This document shows positions 23,699 to 34,528 of a stretch of 64,000 bases of DNA, in pieces (positions within the stretch are counted from its first letter, which is position 1; each line of letters begins with the position of its first letter). The stretch is from Sarocladium kiliense. Its lineage: Eukaryota; Ascomycota; Sordariomycetes; Hypocreales; Sarocladiaceae. Below the pieces are notes generated by a model, which had not been told where the DNA came from, ran no database searches, and saw only the letters and a program-made list of their open reading frames with translations. A program made the translations under genes and the position numbers. The stretch spans positions 1,488,001-1,552,000 of the forward strand of contig JAUZTG010000020.1 of assembly GCA_030734395.1 (NCBI GenBank), read 5' to 3'.

Positions 23699-24709
23699 AT
23701 GTCAAAATCAAGAAAAAGAGAAGCCGAAGATGGCCCGTCGACGGCCGATCGTAAGGGAAAGAAGCGCAAGGCCAATATGGACAAAGACGACTCTCTTGAC
23801 ACTGAGCTCGGCATCAACACTGCTTTCGCTCGCTTGGACAACCAGCTCCTAGCCGATCACCTGCTGCAGAAACTGACGCGGTTTGGGGCGGACCTGAGTC
23901 CTGTTGAAGTTGCTGATCTGACAATTCCTGGTAAGTTGGTCTTTCGTTGCTAAGCGAAGCCTAGAATCAGGGTGACCTGATCGACTGACTTGCCTTTGTG
24001 CAGCAAATGTCATCAAGGATACGACATCGTGGCAGGAACCCAGGACAACGGAGAAGTTGCCCGATTTCCTTGAGAAGTTCACAGATGAGCCGGAAAGACT
24101 TTCAAGAGCCTCCAAAAAGCATGGGAAGCCGCATACGCTGATTGTGGCTGGTGCTGGCCTGAGGGCTGCGAATTTGGTCAGGTACGTCGTTGCGGTCTAC
24201 CGCCTGCCTCTCAACGCTGGCAGTAATATCGCGAGGGGGTGGCCCTTACTGACGTGAGCCATGCAGGGCTGTTCGGAAATTCCAAAGCAAGGAGAACTCG
24301 GTAGCAAAGCTGGTATGTCAATCATCCTCAGTCTAAGCCAAGCGATGGGGTTGACATGATACAGTTCGCAAAACACTTCAAGGTCGAGGAGCAGGTGAAG
24401 TTCCTCTCAAACCACCGCACAGGAATTGGTATCGGCACACCTGCACGTTTAATGGATCTTATGGATAACGGTAAGTGTCACTAATGAGACAAGTTCCTAG
24501 CTCTTGCTTGCTGACGACACGGGACAGGTGCACTCGGCCTGGAGAACCTCCAGAGGGTAGTAGTTGACGCCTCTCACATCGACCAGAAGAAGAGGGGAGT
24601 GCTGGACATGAAGGATACAATGATGCCACTCGCAAAGCTTCTGACGAGAAAAGACCTTATGGATCGTTACGGTGATGAGAAGAAGCCGGTGGACTTGATC
24701 TTCTACTAG
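23699..24709 (+). CDS. CMS1: CMS1-type pre-ribosomal factor (90S subunit)
   Basis: Five exons (23699-23930, 24004-24181, 24267-24312, 24365-24470, 24528-24709) give 247 residues. The protein has a basic Lys/Arg-rich N-terminus (DRKGKKRKANMDKDD) and then a degenerate DEAD-helicase-like domain: HTLIVAGAGLRAANLVRAVR, KFLSNHRTGIGIGTPARLMD and LENLQRVVVDASHIDQKKRG. These are the landmarks of the Cms1/CMSS1 family, found in 90S pre-ribosomes. The family keeps the helicase shape but lacks the Walker A and DEAD catalytic residues, as here, so it is taken to be non-enzymatic. It is expected in the nucleolus. Its 5' end lies 265 bp after the SH3 gene on the same strand. Confidence 0.88.
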
Positions 24710-25190
24710 ATACCCCCTCAAGAAACGACCGCTCTCTTTCCGCGACTTCTTCCAGCTTCTTTGTTTCCTCGATCAGCCTGGACCAGTATCATCTCCTCTC
24801 CTTCCCAATGAAGACACACCGCATTCGTTGAAATAATCGAAACCGCTGCCGGCTTCTAATCCGCCCCTTCCCAGATGCAATAGCGGACAGGCTCCTGCCG
24901 GAAAATTCTGATCCTCCTTTACCTACTTCAACCGGCATCCTCCCACTCTCTGTTCTCTCCTTTTCTCCCTTCTCTCTCCCTCAGACACGCTGTAACACCC
25001 TCAGACCCCGTCATCCGTTTTTTGGAACGCATCACCAGTCACTCTTTTTGGATTCCTATCCATACCATCACGGAAGTCACTCTTTCGCTCTTTTTGGTGA
25101 TCATCGCTTCAACGACATCACATCACAACAGACCCAAAGTTCTTCATACACCAGACACGCCTTGTAACAAGCCTCTGTAGTTCGTTCATC
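24710..25190. promoter_or_regulatory. Pyrimidine-rich promoter/leader of CFEM-like gene
   Basis: This 481 bp interval contains long CT-rich runs (24905-25045, for example around CTCCTTTTCTCCCTTCTCTCTCCCTC), a common feature of strong fungal promoters near transcription start sites. No ORF is supported. Confidence 0.4.
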
Positions 25191-28100
25191 ATGAGGCCTG
25201 GCATTGTGGCGGTTGTAGCCCTTGCTAGCTGCACCCTAGCAAAGGACGATCTGCTTATGACTGACATGAGTATGTGATGCTCATTGACAAGCTGACCTTG
25301 TACGTAACCCTGAACCTCGTTGCTAATATCTTACCTCCACAGGCTGCGTCAACGCCTGCTTCAATGGGGTAGCTCGTGGAACCGCAAGCGCCAAACTGAA
25401 CAACGCTTGTCAAGATATCTCTCAGCAACGAGTTCGTGCAGGCTTCACCTGGATTTCCCGCTATCGATACTGACATAATACCGCAGTCCCTCTTCGTATG
25501 CCTCGGCTCACTTTGCAATGCTCAGGCTTACGGCCCCGCATTGGCTAATGCCATCTCAACGTGTGCATCACTCGGTGCCAACATTAGCATGCTCCATCCT
25601 GTTGAGATACAACATACGAGACTTCTCACTCGCCAAAATCTGCCTCTTGCTCCCGGACTTGTCTTACCTGGGCCTTGTCCTGAAGATTCCAGTGGACTTA
25701 GTGGTTCTGGAGCCTGGGGCAGCGATCACGATACTGGCAATGGCAGTGGTGACGGCAATGGCAACCTCAGCGGGTTTCCCGGTATGGACCCCGAGTTTTC
25801 GGCCACTCTTGACTGTACCGCTGGTCTTGATGGGGTTGTCACACTGTCGAACCCTTCCGCAGCTGGGCCAACTCCAGGTCTCTCAGGCAGCGGTTCCTCG
25901 GGACCTTCCAGCAATGGGCCGGCCGGATCCCCTTCTACAGGACAGCCAATTTCCGGATCTCCCGCCACTGAACAACCTGGAGGCAGCTCAGGCAATGGCC
26001 AACCCTCTGGTCAAGCATCCGGAGGACAGCCTGCTGGAGGTCCAAATATTGCGCCGCTTGGCGCTCCTTCAGCCAGTGTACCTTCATCTGGTGCCCAGGG
26101 ACAGCCTCAAGGACAGCCCCAAGAACAGACGGGTTCCTCTGGTTCACAAAACGGTATTTGGTGCCCAGTTAGCTGTCGTGGTATTGGTACTGACGACATA
26201 TATGCAGCCGATCCGGATTGCGCAGACGGCACATCAGATAGTACTGCTAGTGGCCAGCCTCAGCCCAGCAATGGCCAGAGTTCTTCATCCCCCCCACAAA
26301 ATGTACCGGCAGCTAATGGGCCTGATGGTTCAATTTCTGGACAACCATCTGGAGTAGGGATCAGTGGTCCAAGCCTCAACCCTTCCATTGGCAATCCTGG
26401 AGTGCTCCCAGATGGCTCCCCTGCACCCGTTGACCCAACGCTTGGGTCACCAGTTGGCACATCAAACCAATCAGATGCTGACTGCGACGCCAATGACTCA
26501 GGAAGCTCTCCTGGCAACAATAGCCCTCCTGACGGCACATCAGGAGGCTCAAGTTCTCCCAACACAGGGGCTGGTGGAGCTTCAAATGGCAATATGCCTT
26601 CTGGCCCTGGCAGCGCTCCACCATCCAGGTCTGGCGGGACGTCCAACGCCGGCGAAGACTGCACCGACGGTAGGTCCGGCGCCGACACTAGCAATGGCAG
26701 CAGCACTGGCAGCGGCACTGGCCCGGGGCCAGGCTCAGGCTCAGGCTCGGACCCTGGCGCTTCTAGCTCAGGCCAATCATCTCCTCAACCACCTTCATCC
26801 TCCGCATCGGGTCCGTCACCTCCGCCAGGCCCAGCTTCTGCTCCGGCACCTGACCCGGCTAACGGCCCACAGCAGCCTGCTCAGAACGCCCCTGTTGGCG
26901 ACCCGGATTGTGCAGTACATGGAGGCCCGTCGTCACCTGATGGTTCTGGCGGCTCACCTACAGAACCAAGTGGTGGAACGAACAGCGGCCCGTCTGGCAA
27001 TGCTTCCGGTAATTCAAGTGGAGGAGAAGGTTCTGTGGGATCTCCTGAAGGCAATAGACCACAAGGCCTTTCCGGAGACGATGCTAGAAATTCCGCACCA
27101 CCGTACAGCTCAGGAACTGGAAACACTGGAAACACTGGCAACAACGGCCAACAAGGCCTCAACGGCATCCCGTCACCAGCCGGCCCTTGGGGCAACCCTG
27201 GCATTGCTCCTATTCCGGCCGGTATTCCTCCGGCAGTTGTCAATTCTGCCTTGCCTATTCTCGGGCAGGGCCAACCGACAGTCCCCGGAGGCACAACGCC
27301 ACCCAATCAAGGGGCAGGATCACTCAATGGACCAACTGGAAACAGCAACGGAGGTAGCAACGGCAGCGGCAACGGCAACAGTGATGGGAGTCCTGGTCAG
27401 GGATCTACCCCTATTAACAGCCCAGGACCGAGCGGACCACCGAGCCCTGGGACACATAGCCCCCTCATCAGCTACGACTCGTCCAATACCCCTGGAGAAC
27501 AGGGACTTAATGGAGCGGTTTCGCCTCACGCGGCTGGGACACCAAGTAATGGCGACCCTGGTGACTACTTCAATGGAGCCTTAGCCGGGCCTAGGAATAG
27601 CAACTCCCCAGGATCCTCCTCCTCCCAGGGCTCACCGAATGGAGCAGGAGTTGGCCAGGGAGACCCCAATGCCCTCCTGGGACCGACACCGCCGGCGTAT
27701 GGCCTCTTTGAAAGATCAGCCGTCGACACCTCTGCATCCGAAGCGGATGCCAATGAAAGAAAAGTTATCAGCGGGGCGGCAGGTCAAGAACACGATGTGT
27801 CAACAATCGATGTCACACTTTTCCCAACTCCGTCCAAGCCATCCACAACCGATCCTGCCTCGGCAGCTTCAGCAACTTTTCTCACTGCTCATCATCCGAG
27901 TGAGGTAACAGCATCAGCCCCAGTTGTAAGCTCTCCAATCGAGGTGACGGTTGTGTCTCCGGCAAGGAATGGGGGTGAAGTGACCATGGTCTCTACTTTC
28001 TAGCAGATCGATGCGCTGATTACAGCTGCGGCTGTCGTTGACGACACGTCCGTTGCCCCTCAGGCAAAGAGACAGCTCTATGGTCGCCAGAATACGGAAA

Positions 28101-28261
28101 CTGCCAAGAGCAACTTAATCGTCGCCACCGCATCAGAGGCGAGGTCAACTGCAGACGAACCGACCGATGTCCCCTTGACAGCTGGCGCTCATATAACACG
28201 CCCACTCGTCGCCGTTGCTCTGCCAGTAGGTTTGATGGTGCTTCTCCTCACGGCATTCTGA
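25191..28261 (+). CDS. Large secreted CFEM-like, Pro/Gly/Ser-rich GPI-type surface protein
   Basis: Four exons (25191-25269, 25343-25431, 25487-27925, 28004-28261) give 954 residues. A signal peptide (MRPGIVAVVALASCTLA) is followed by a Cys domain with spacing C-x3-C-x16-C-x11-C-x4-C-x15-C. This resembles CFEM (C-x3/4-C-x15/16-C at its end) but has six rather than eight Cys. Then come about 700 residues of Gly/Ser/Pro/Gln low complexity. Isolated acidic-Cys cassettes interrupt it (DPDCADG, DADCDAN, GEDCTDG, DPDCAVH). The end is hydrophobic (PLVAVALPVGLMVLLLTAF), as in GPI proteins, with a KR site (QAKRQLYGRQ) before it. Intron 2 uses a weak GTTCGT donor. Intron 3 (78 nt, GTAAGC donor) is inferred because the frame continues past a stop that is the acceptor TAG itself. 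Likely a cell-wall protein. Confidence 0.72.
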
Positions 28262-28770
28262 ACCCTGGTCGACTGCGCAAGGAAATAGAAAGGTGTATGA
28301 GGATGGGTTTATGATTTATTCTATGTTATGGCTTAACATGTGGGGCAAAGCATCAGTTTCATCTCAGTCTCTTTAGTTGCCTCAAATCAATAGAGAAAGA
28401 TGCCGATGACTACAAACCTCCTCTTGATATATACGGCCTGTGGTACATATTATCTTCCAATTTCAGGCCCGCTATCACCTGGCATCCGATCTATCGGCAG
28501 CATGACAAAAGAGGCGCATAGAAGCACACTCACTTGATGTTGTGGAAGAAAGACACTCGGATTTCATTCAATCTGCCCAAGAAGTCCTGCTTACCTGCCC
28601 GCAGAGTTGGTGCTGTGTTACCTGGAAGACCAAAGTAAAGCATTAAGGATATCATTACACATAGGAAATCCATTATCATGAAAGGTACTCGTATGCCCGT
28701 CAAGCCATCAGAGATAAAGAGACAAGACCAAAACGTTCAATGAACCACAGAAGTCTCGGAAGGTTCTAGA
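28262..28770. other. Convergent intergenic region
   Basis: 509 bp between the stop codons of two converging genes. Nothing is seen beyond presumed 3' UTRs. Confidence 0.45.
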
Positions 28771-31737
28771 TCAAGGGGATGAGCGTTTCATCCACCTGAA
28801 TCCTTTGCGCGGTGCTGTTTCCAGGCCTCGAATGGTATCCCCAAGATTGGCGGAGACACTGTTGACAATTCGCTTCACTCCCTTTTTGAAGTCCGCCGCA
28901 CCACCGCTGCGAGCCGAGTCGTAATCCTCAGAGTCTGAGTCCTCATCTGCATCATACTCGAAGAATGATTGCTGAGTCGTGGGGAGAGGGGCAGACGGGC
29001 GCCGAGGGGGGAGCTTGGTGGGATTGGTACCGCTGCTACTGCTGCTGCCGCTGGTGGCGATGTTGCGGGCGTTCATGGCTGCTTGGGCGGCGGCGGCAAG
29101 GGAGGCAGAGTGATTTGTGGGGAAGACGCTGAAAGAAGCGTTGCGGGGAGGGGGCTTGGTAGTTGGACGATTGCTGGAGGATGAGGAGGAGGATGATGAT
29201 GAGGAAGAGGTGGTAGGAACATGGGAAGAGGAAGATGTTGTGCCACGGGAAGTGGCGGTAGTTGGATGGGACTTGCGGCGGCGAGGGGGACAGCTGCCGG
29301 CTTCGCGGGGGATCATGCGCTCCCGGGGTACTGCGGGTGATTTCTCCTTTTGTCTTCGTGTGAGGGTGTTGGCGGCCGTGGAAGTTGGCATATGGAATGG
29401 CTGTGATGGCGAGAGTGGTGCTGGGTGAGGAATGATGTTGCCATTGGCATCAAAGCTCGACCCGAAGGAATCGTAGGATACTGGACTGAAGATATCGACT
29501 GATGGCCGGCGGACGGGAATGGGAATTGCAGGCATAGGAGGGATGGCAGAATGAAGCGCGGATCGGCCGCTGCTGCTGCCTCCGGATGTCGAGGGTCGAT
29601 GTTGTGATGCTGAGCGTGGTTTGGCCTTGGGTAGGGGCGGAAGAGGCTTTATAATGGCAGGAGTAGGAGGGGGAGAGAAGCGCTGCGAACGGACATCTTG
29701 CTGAGAGCGAACATCGTTGGTTGATCTGTTTTGGAGACGAAATGGAGGCCATGCGTGAGGAGATGAGGCCGGCTCTTTGCCCTTGTTTTGTGAAGGTTGG
29801 TCAGGTGTAGCTGGTGGAGTCGACGGTCCTGCTATCGCCGCCGCCTGCTCGAGGTTGACCGGGTTTGAGTCCCGAGGCCGTAGAGTCGAGCTGTCGTCGT
29901 CGTCATCGTTGCCAGTGCTTCTATCATCTGCTTCTGCTGCTCCTGACTGAGTCTCATGACGCTGACGATATGTAGTTGCGGGCAGAGTCACGCTGAGGAT
30001 AGCACCAGGACCTGGAACAAAGGCCAGTGGGTGTCCGGCAACACTCCTGGTTGGCGACGAAGAAGGAGAAAGGGGTGGTGAGGGATCCCACAGTACCGGA
30101 CGGGGATGGAGACGCATTGCGGGAGGGTAGTCCCAGTCAGAAAGACTTTCACTCGGTGGTTCCGTGGTCTGTCGTGTGCCCTCATTAAGAATGCCAGAAG
30201 ACGATGAGGACCATGCTGGGTCTGATGCGAACACGTCGAAACCAGGGTTGAAGACCATGTTGAAATCCAAATTGAAAACGCCTCCATCTGTGCCCAGCAC
30301 CATGTTCGAAGGGCCTGCTGCAGCGCCGACCGTTGCTTGGGGAACACTCATGCCAACTGTGATAGGAACCCCTCCCGATTCAGTGATATCATCAGCTGAA
30401 GCCTCGCTTCGGCCGTCCACGAGAATATGCTCCCGTGATCGGCCCGTATTCTCACCTGTTTCAGCAGCGTCAAGGTCTTCAAAAGACATTGTACGTGTCC
30501 GAAGAACGAGATGTTCAAGATCAAATGGGGATGAACAGCGCGAAGGTTCTTCCACCATAGCCCAACCATCTGAATCAACCGATGCTTCGATCAGAGAAGG
30601 CATGGATTCTGAATCGTGTTCCTGCTTCACAGGCATGGACTCCTCCACAGGGCTGTTCAGCACTTCCGGGAAAAAATTTGAAGGCAAGCCAGCATGTGGA
30701 AATTCTGCTTGCGGTCCAGCGTCAGTTGATTCTGATGTTACGGTGGACGTGTTGGTGGACGCCTTGATTCGCTTGGCGGCTTGAACGAATTCTTGGTACT
30801 CCCACTCTTGATATTCTTCCACGACATCTTTGAGTGAAGCAAACTCAGCTGTACTTGACAAATATGGGTGTGCGAATACCAGGTTCATGACAGGCCTCTC
30901 AGCTGGGTCAATCACGCAGCAGTGGGACACGAGATCCTTGAGGCTGTCGGAGTACTGCTCGCCAGCTAGTGCCGGAGGGCCAAAAAGATCGTATTGATCC
31001 AGGAGGGCGGTGTCACTCTGAAGAGAAGCATAAGGTGGCTCCCCAGTTGCAAGCTCATAGGCGAGGGCGCCAAAGGCCCAAACATCCATGCCGTTGTGAT
31101 AGCCGTGACGATCCATCAGGCATTCGGGAGCGAGCCAGTGCAGGGAGCCGTTGAAGGCGTTCTGACTGTGTGACGCGCTGAGCTCGCCCCGGGTAACCAG
31201 GTCGAAGTCGCACAGTCGTATACTTCCTCGCTCGTTGATCAAGACGTTTGCGGCTTTGACGTTACCGTGGAAGGTTGACTGAGAGTGAGCCCAGAAGAGG
31301 GCACGAGCAACATCGCGCATGGCAGATACAATGTATCTCTCCGGCAGATGACCTCGAGGTTTCATGAGCGACTTCAAATTACCGCCGCTGCAGAACGGGG
31401 AAACCATCCAAAGAGAGTCCAGGAAAGGGACAACGTCAAGGACCTCCAGAAGCCCGAAGGACCCGTACTGCGAAGATTCGTTGACTCGACGAACTTCCTT
31501 CTTGATCTGGAACAAGGCATCACCCTCTCTCGAAACCCATTCTCCGTCGTCGATGTCAATTATCTTAACAGCAACGACAGTGTTTGAGTAAGTATTCCGG
31601 GCTCTGAAGACATGCCCGCAAGGGCCTTTTCCAAGGTGATTCAGAAGTTTATACTGCGGGCGACGTTTCTGCGTCGCTTCTGCGTGACAGTCGACAAGGT
31701 TGTCAGTCTGCACGGCGAACTGAGTAGTTGAATCCAT
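28771..31737 (-). CDS. Protein kinase-fold protein with altered catalytic Asp (probable pseudokinase)
   Basis: A single exon encodes 988 residues. The kinase domain occupies about residues 28-300. It has the Gly loop LGKGPCGHVFRA, the ATP-binding Lys58 in VAVKII, Glu81 in the C-helix, and APE-type LAPECL at 202-207. GMDVWAFGALAYELATGEPP follows. The catalytic loop reads FHGNVKAANVL, so the HRD Asp is Asn159. DFG reads DFD at 177-179. Lys161 and Asn164 of the loop are kept. The domain looks STE20/GCK-like. The remaining 650 residues are Ser/Pro-rich and probably disordered, with poly-Ser near residue 870 and acidic DADEDSDSEDYDSA near the end. By family such proteins may act as scaffolds. Catalysis is doubtful, though some kinases tolerate unusual loops. 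Confidence 0.8.
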   Translation of the reverse strand: MDSTTQFAVQTDNLVDCHAEATQKRRPQYKLLNHLGKGPCGHVFRARNTYSNTVVAVKIIDIDDGEWVSREGDALFQIKKEVRRVNESSQYGSFGLLEVLDVVPFLDSLWMVSPFCSGGNLKSLMKPRGHLPERYIVSAMRDVARALFWAHSQSTFHGNVKAANVLINERGSIRLCDFDLVTRGELSASHSQNAFNGSLHWLAPECLMDRHGYHNGMDVWAFGALAYELATGEPPYASLQSDTALLDQYDLFGPPALAGEQYSDSLKDLVSHCCVIDPAERPVMNLVFAHPYLSSTAEFASLKDVVEEYQEWEYQEFVQAAKRIKASTNTSTVTSESTDAGPQAEFPHAGLPSNFFPEVLNSPVEESMPVKQEHDSESMPSLIEASVDSDGWAMVEEPSRCSSPFDLEHLVLRTRTMSFEDLDAAETGENTGRSREHILVDGRSEASADDITESGGVPITVGMSVPQATVGAAAGPSNMVLGTDGGVFNLDFNMVFNPGFDVFASDPAWSSSSSGILNEGTRQTTEPPSESLSDWDYPPAMRLHPRPVLWDPSPPLSPSSSPTRSVAGHPLAFVPGPGAILSVTLPATTYRQRHETQSGAAEADDRSTGNDDDDDSSTLRPRDSNPVNLEQAAAIAGPSTPPATPDQPSQNKGKEPASSPHAWPPFRLQNRSTNDVRSQQDVRSQRFSPPPTPAIIKPLPPLPKAKPRSASQHRPSTSGGSSSGRSALHSAIPPMPAIPIPVRRPSVDIFSPVSYDSFGSSFDANGNIIPHPAPLSPSQPFHMPTSTAANTLTRRQKEKSPAVPRERMIPREAGSCPPRRRKSHPTTATSRGTTSSSSHVPTTSSSSSSSSSSSSNRPTTKPPPRNASFSVFPTNHSASLAAAAQAAMNARNIATSGSSSSSGTNPTKLPPRRPSAPLPTTQQSFFEYDADEDSDSEDYDSARSGGAADFKKGVKRIVNSVSANLGDTIRGLETAPRKGFRWMKRSSP

Positions 31738-32332
31738 GACCTGCCATAAGCGAGATTGATGCGTGGTTGCTGAGGCCCTTCCCAGATGTTGTTGGCGACT
31801 GGATAGGAACGATAGCCACGGCCGCGTTCTGCAAGAGAGCGAAGCAAGGATGAGGAACTAGTTGATAAGCCAAGCGATCGAAGGAGGGGGAGCGTGAATC
31901 AGCATGGGGTATATATGAAGAAGACTGAACAATAGCACAGTATGCAGACCGGCTATGGCGCACAGATGGACATAGCAGGGGCCCAGGAAATCTCGGAGCA
32001 AACCGACTAGTGAAACCAAGCTGGGGAGATAGAAATCGGATGCTGATCGAGTGGCGCACTCTGTTTATGAAGAGGAGGGGATGATAACTCAAGTCGTTCA
32101 CATGCATAAAGGGACAGCGGAAACAAGGCACCAAGGACTGTTGTTGCTTGTTGTTGCTCATTGCTTCTGTCACCAAAATGCGCGGCAGCTGAGGCAGAGA
32201 CATGGCTTGCTGATCGGCTACGAGGCGGGACATGGTGAGAACAGACTGGCCAAGCCAGATGGGGACGCTAACGCAGCAGAGACCCAAGTGGACGAGGATG
32301 CAGTCTTGGGATGATGCTTGTGTGTACGGGTC

Positions 32333-32354
32333 ATGTGTGTGTGCGCGCGCGCGC
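32333..32354 (+). repeat. Alternating purine-pyrimidine (TG)n(CG)n tract
   Basis: 22 bp of strict alternation, starting as TG repeats and ending as CG repeats. Such tracts can adopt left-handed Z-DNA under negative supercoiling. It sits between two divergent genes. Confidence 0.7.
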
Positions 32355-33023
32355 AAGTGTAGGTGCACAGGGTGATTCAATGCAAGGGAGCCCGGACTCG
32401 AGACTCGAGGCTGCAGTAGACCATCATTGCGGAGGCCTAGGCGGCCGCTGTAACGTGCTCTTCTGGCCCTTTGGACGAAAAGAATGGAGCAATGGTTCCA
32501 TCCGTCTTCTGGCTGTCCATCATCCCTCTTCTCCACCTGTCAAAGAGGCTCTTCAACAGACAAGACTGGTGGCACTCTTCCCGCTCGCCGAGTGTGAACC
32601 ATCGAAGTGTCCCGCTTGCCCACCCGAGCCGTTCACTCTTAGTTGTCTGACTAGCTTGACTGCCAATAGGGAGAGGGGCGCGGCTGGCTCCGGGGCGCCG
32701 CCACCAGAAGCCGGTCCATGCATCCTCGAGACGCTTGTGGTGCTGAGGACACTGTCACGGGAGCTGATTCGTGCGAACGTGCAGGCGGGGGAGACATCTG
32801 GGACGATAGGTCAGCTTGAGCTCTGGGGTGGCTGGCTCAATAGAGGCGTTTGCATATGGATTGTTGCACTGTGTAAGATGCACTGGCGAGCTCGAGTATC
32901 ACGAAACGACGTTCAGAAGAAACACACAAACATAGGAGACTGACGGGAACCCGTTCTACGAGAATGAGGAGAAACGTGGAGGCTGCCGCAGGGTAGACAG
33001 TCGAAAGAGGTCCTTAGTCAGCG

Positions 33024-33045
33024 GGCTTATCGCTTGCGATAAGCC
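33024..33045 (+). promoter_or_regulatory. Perfect 10-bp inverted repeat with PAC-like core
   Basis: GGCTTATCGC, a TT loop, then GCGATAAGCC form a perfect palindrome 289 bp before the NOP6-like ATG. The arm GCGATAAGC differs by one base from the PAC element GCGATGAG(C) known in ribosome-biogenesis promoters of yeasts. The match to a nucleolar gene downstream makes a regulatory role plausible but unproven. Confidence 0.45.
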
Positions 33046-33054
33046 AGAAAATCT

Positions 33055-33065
33055 GGAAATTTTGG
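33055..33065 (+). promoter_or_regulatory. RRPE-like A/T element
   Basis: GGAAATTTTGG lies 10 bp after the hairpin and resembles the rRNA-processing element (TGAAAATTTT). PAC and RRPE often pair upstream of ribosome-biogenesis genes in ascomycetes. The match is inexact. Confidence 0.35.
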
Positions 33066-33333
33066 AGCTGTCGCAACATGAGAGACGCCCATCCCACCCA
33101 GCCCACCAGCATTATGGGCCTGCAACTCACTTCCTTTTCCTCTCAATTGTTGCCCTTGTCCTCCACCGATTAGGCATCTATCCGATCGACCTTCCCAATT
33201 GCTCGGGAGTTCTCACACTGTTCTCAACTGTCTGTACTTCGAATCGATCGCCACTAGCTACTTGTCGCTTGTCTCAGAAGCCTGCATCTACACCACCCTC
33301 CATCCTCTCAAACGCATTTCAAAACCCGCAGCA

Positions 33334-34528
33334 ATGGTCAAGAGCAAACGTGCCAGAGAAGCCGCTGAGTCGGCGGTCGAGCCCAGCGCCGTGGAGTCAG
33401 TCAATGGGTCCACCGCCACGCATGACAATAAGGTGAAGAAGCGGAAGCGGGACGTTGAGGAGGACGCCGCTGAGGACGACGCTGTCGCTGGCGAGAAGAA
33501 GAAGAGCAAGAAAGAAAAGAAAGAAAAGAAAGACAAGAAAGACAAGAAGGATAAGAAGAGCAAGAAGCACGACAAGGAGAGCCGCAAAGAGAAAAAGGAC
33601 AAGCGCAAGAACCTACAGGACTTGCCTGAAGAGGTGGTAGAGGACGCGGACGAGGAGGACTCCGAACAGGCGCCACAGGAGGTCGAGGCCAAGGTCAGCA
33701 ACGGTGTGGATGGCGACGCAGAGGCCAAGAAGAAAGAAGAGAAGCGTGCGCGCAAGCAGGCGAAGCGCGAGGAAAAGAAACAACGCCAACAGCAGACTGA
33801 ACAAGGCACAACCGACTCCACCAGCAAAAGCAACGATAAGCCATCCACCTCATCAGCCACAGCGCCCTCTAGCAGTGGTCAACCGGACAACAATGTCAAG
33901 TCCGAAGAAGACCCCATTGACCTAGATGATTCATCAGCCAACAGCAAGAAGGACCGCCACATCGTCTTCGTCGGCAACCTCCCATTCAGCGCCACTGCGG
34001 CTAGCATTTCCGCACACTTTGCTTCGTTGTCTCCCGTCGCGGTGCGATGCCTACGGAATCGCGACGACCCGAACCCGTGCCGTGGTATTGCATTTGTTGA
34101 GTTCGGTAAGGTGTGGCATCAGAGGACTTGTCTGGACAAGTTCCACCATTCCACCTTTGACGACGGCGTGAGCCCCGCGAGGAAGATCAATGTTGAGTTA
34201 ACGTAAGTGACAAAACAGTCCTGTTCCCCTGCACGACCCCACCGCGTTGCATTGTCTCCTTCCAATCAAGACGATTTGATCCACTGCACGTAATTATAGG
34301 ACATACGGCTGACATGAGTGCAGTGCCGGTGGAGGTGGCAAGACCAAGCAACGTCAGCAGAAGATCAAGGACAAGAACAAGAAGCTGGACGAGAACCGCG
34401 CCAAGCGGATCGAGCGGGAGAAGGTGGCTAAGCAGGAGGGCAGCGGAGCGGACGCCAACAAAGGCAGCCACCAGGAGGACAGCATCCATCCCAGCCGTAG
34501 GGCCAGGGTCCCTGGCGCTGGTTGGTAG
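33334..34528 (+). CDS. NOP6: NOP6-like nucleolar RNA-binding protein
   Basis: Two exons (33334-34202 and 34324-34528) give 357 residues. The first 210 residues are extremely charged, with long Lys/Glu/Asp runs (KKKSKKEKKEKKDKKDKKDK) and an acidic stretch (EEVVEDADEEDSEQ). They probably form a coiled or disordered, nucleolar-targeted region. One RRM follows at about 210-295: RHIVFVGNLPFSATAASISA (RNP2-like) and CRGIAFVEF (RNP1-like). The C-terminus is basic (KTKQRQQKIKDKNKKLDENR). This order matches yeast Nop6, a factor in 40S subunit biogenesis. The splice at 34202/34324 joins VELT to AGGGGKTK. The ATG at 33334 is chosen because MVKSKRAREAAE begins the charged domain. An upstream in-frame ATG at 33199 adds unrelated sequence. 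Confidence 0.85.

Larger units (their letters stand above)
31738..33333. other. Intergenic, divergent promoters
   Basis: This 1.6 kb lies between the divergent kinase-fold and NOP6-like genes. Two long open frames here (minus 31703-32536, plus 32311-32943) have no family features and overlap each other. A Z-DNA-prone run and a perfect hairpin are listed separately. Confidence 0.45.

Noticed and set aside
26364..27584. 406-codon plus-strand frame inside the CFEM-like gene
   Set aside because: It is a shifted reading of the repetitive Gly/Ser/Pro sequence. The other frame has a signal peptide, Cys pattern and GPI-like tail.
31703..32943. Long open frames of 277 codons (minus) and 210 codons (plus) between the kinase-fold and NOP6-like genes
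   Set aside because: They overlap each other on opposite strands, have no domain, signal peptide or intron signature, and lie in promoter DNA with simple repeats.
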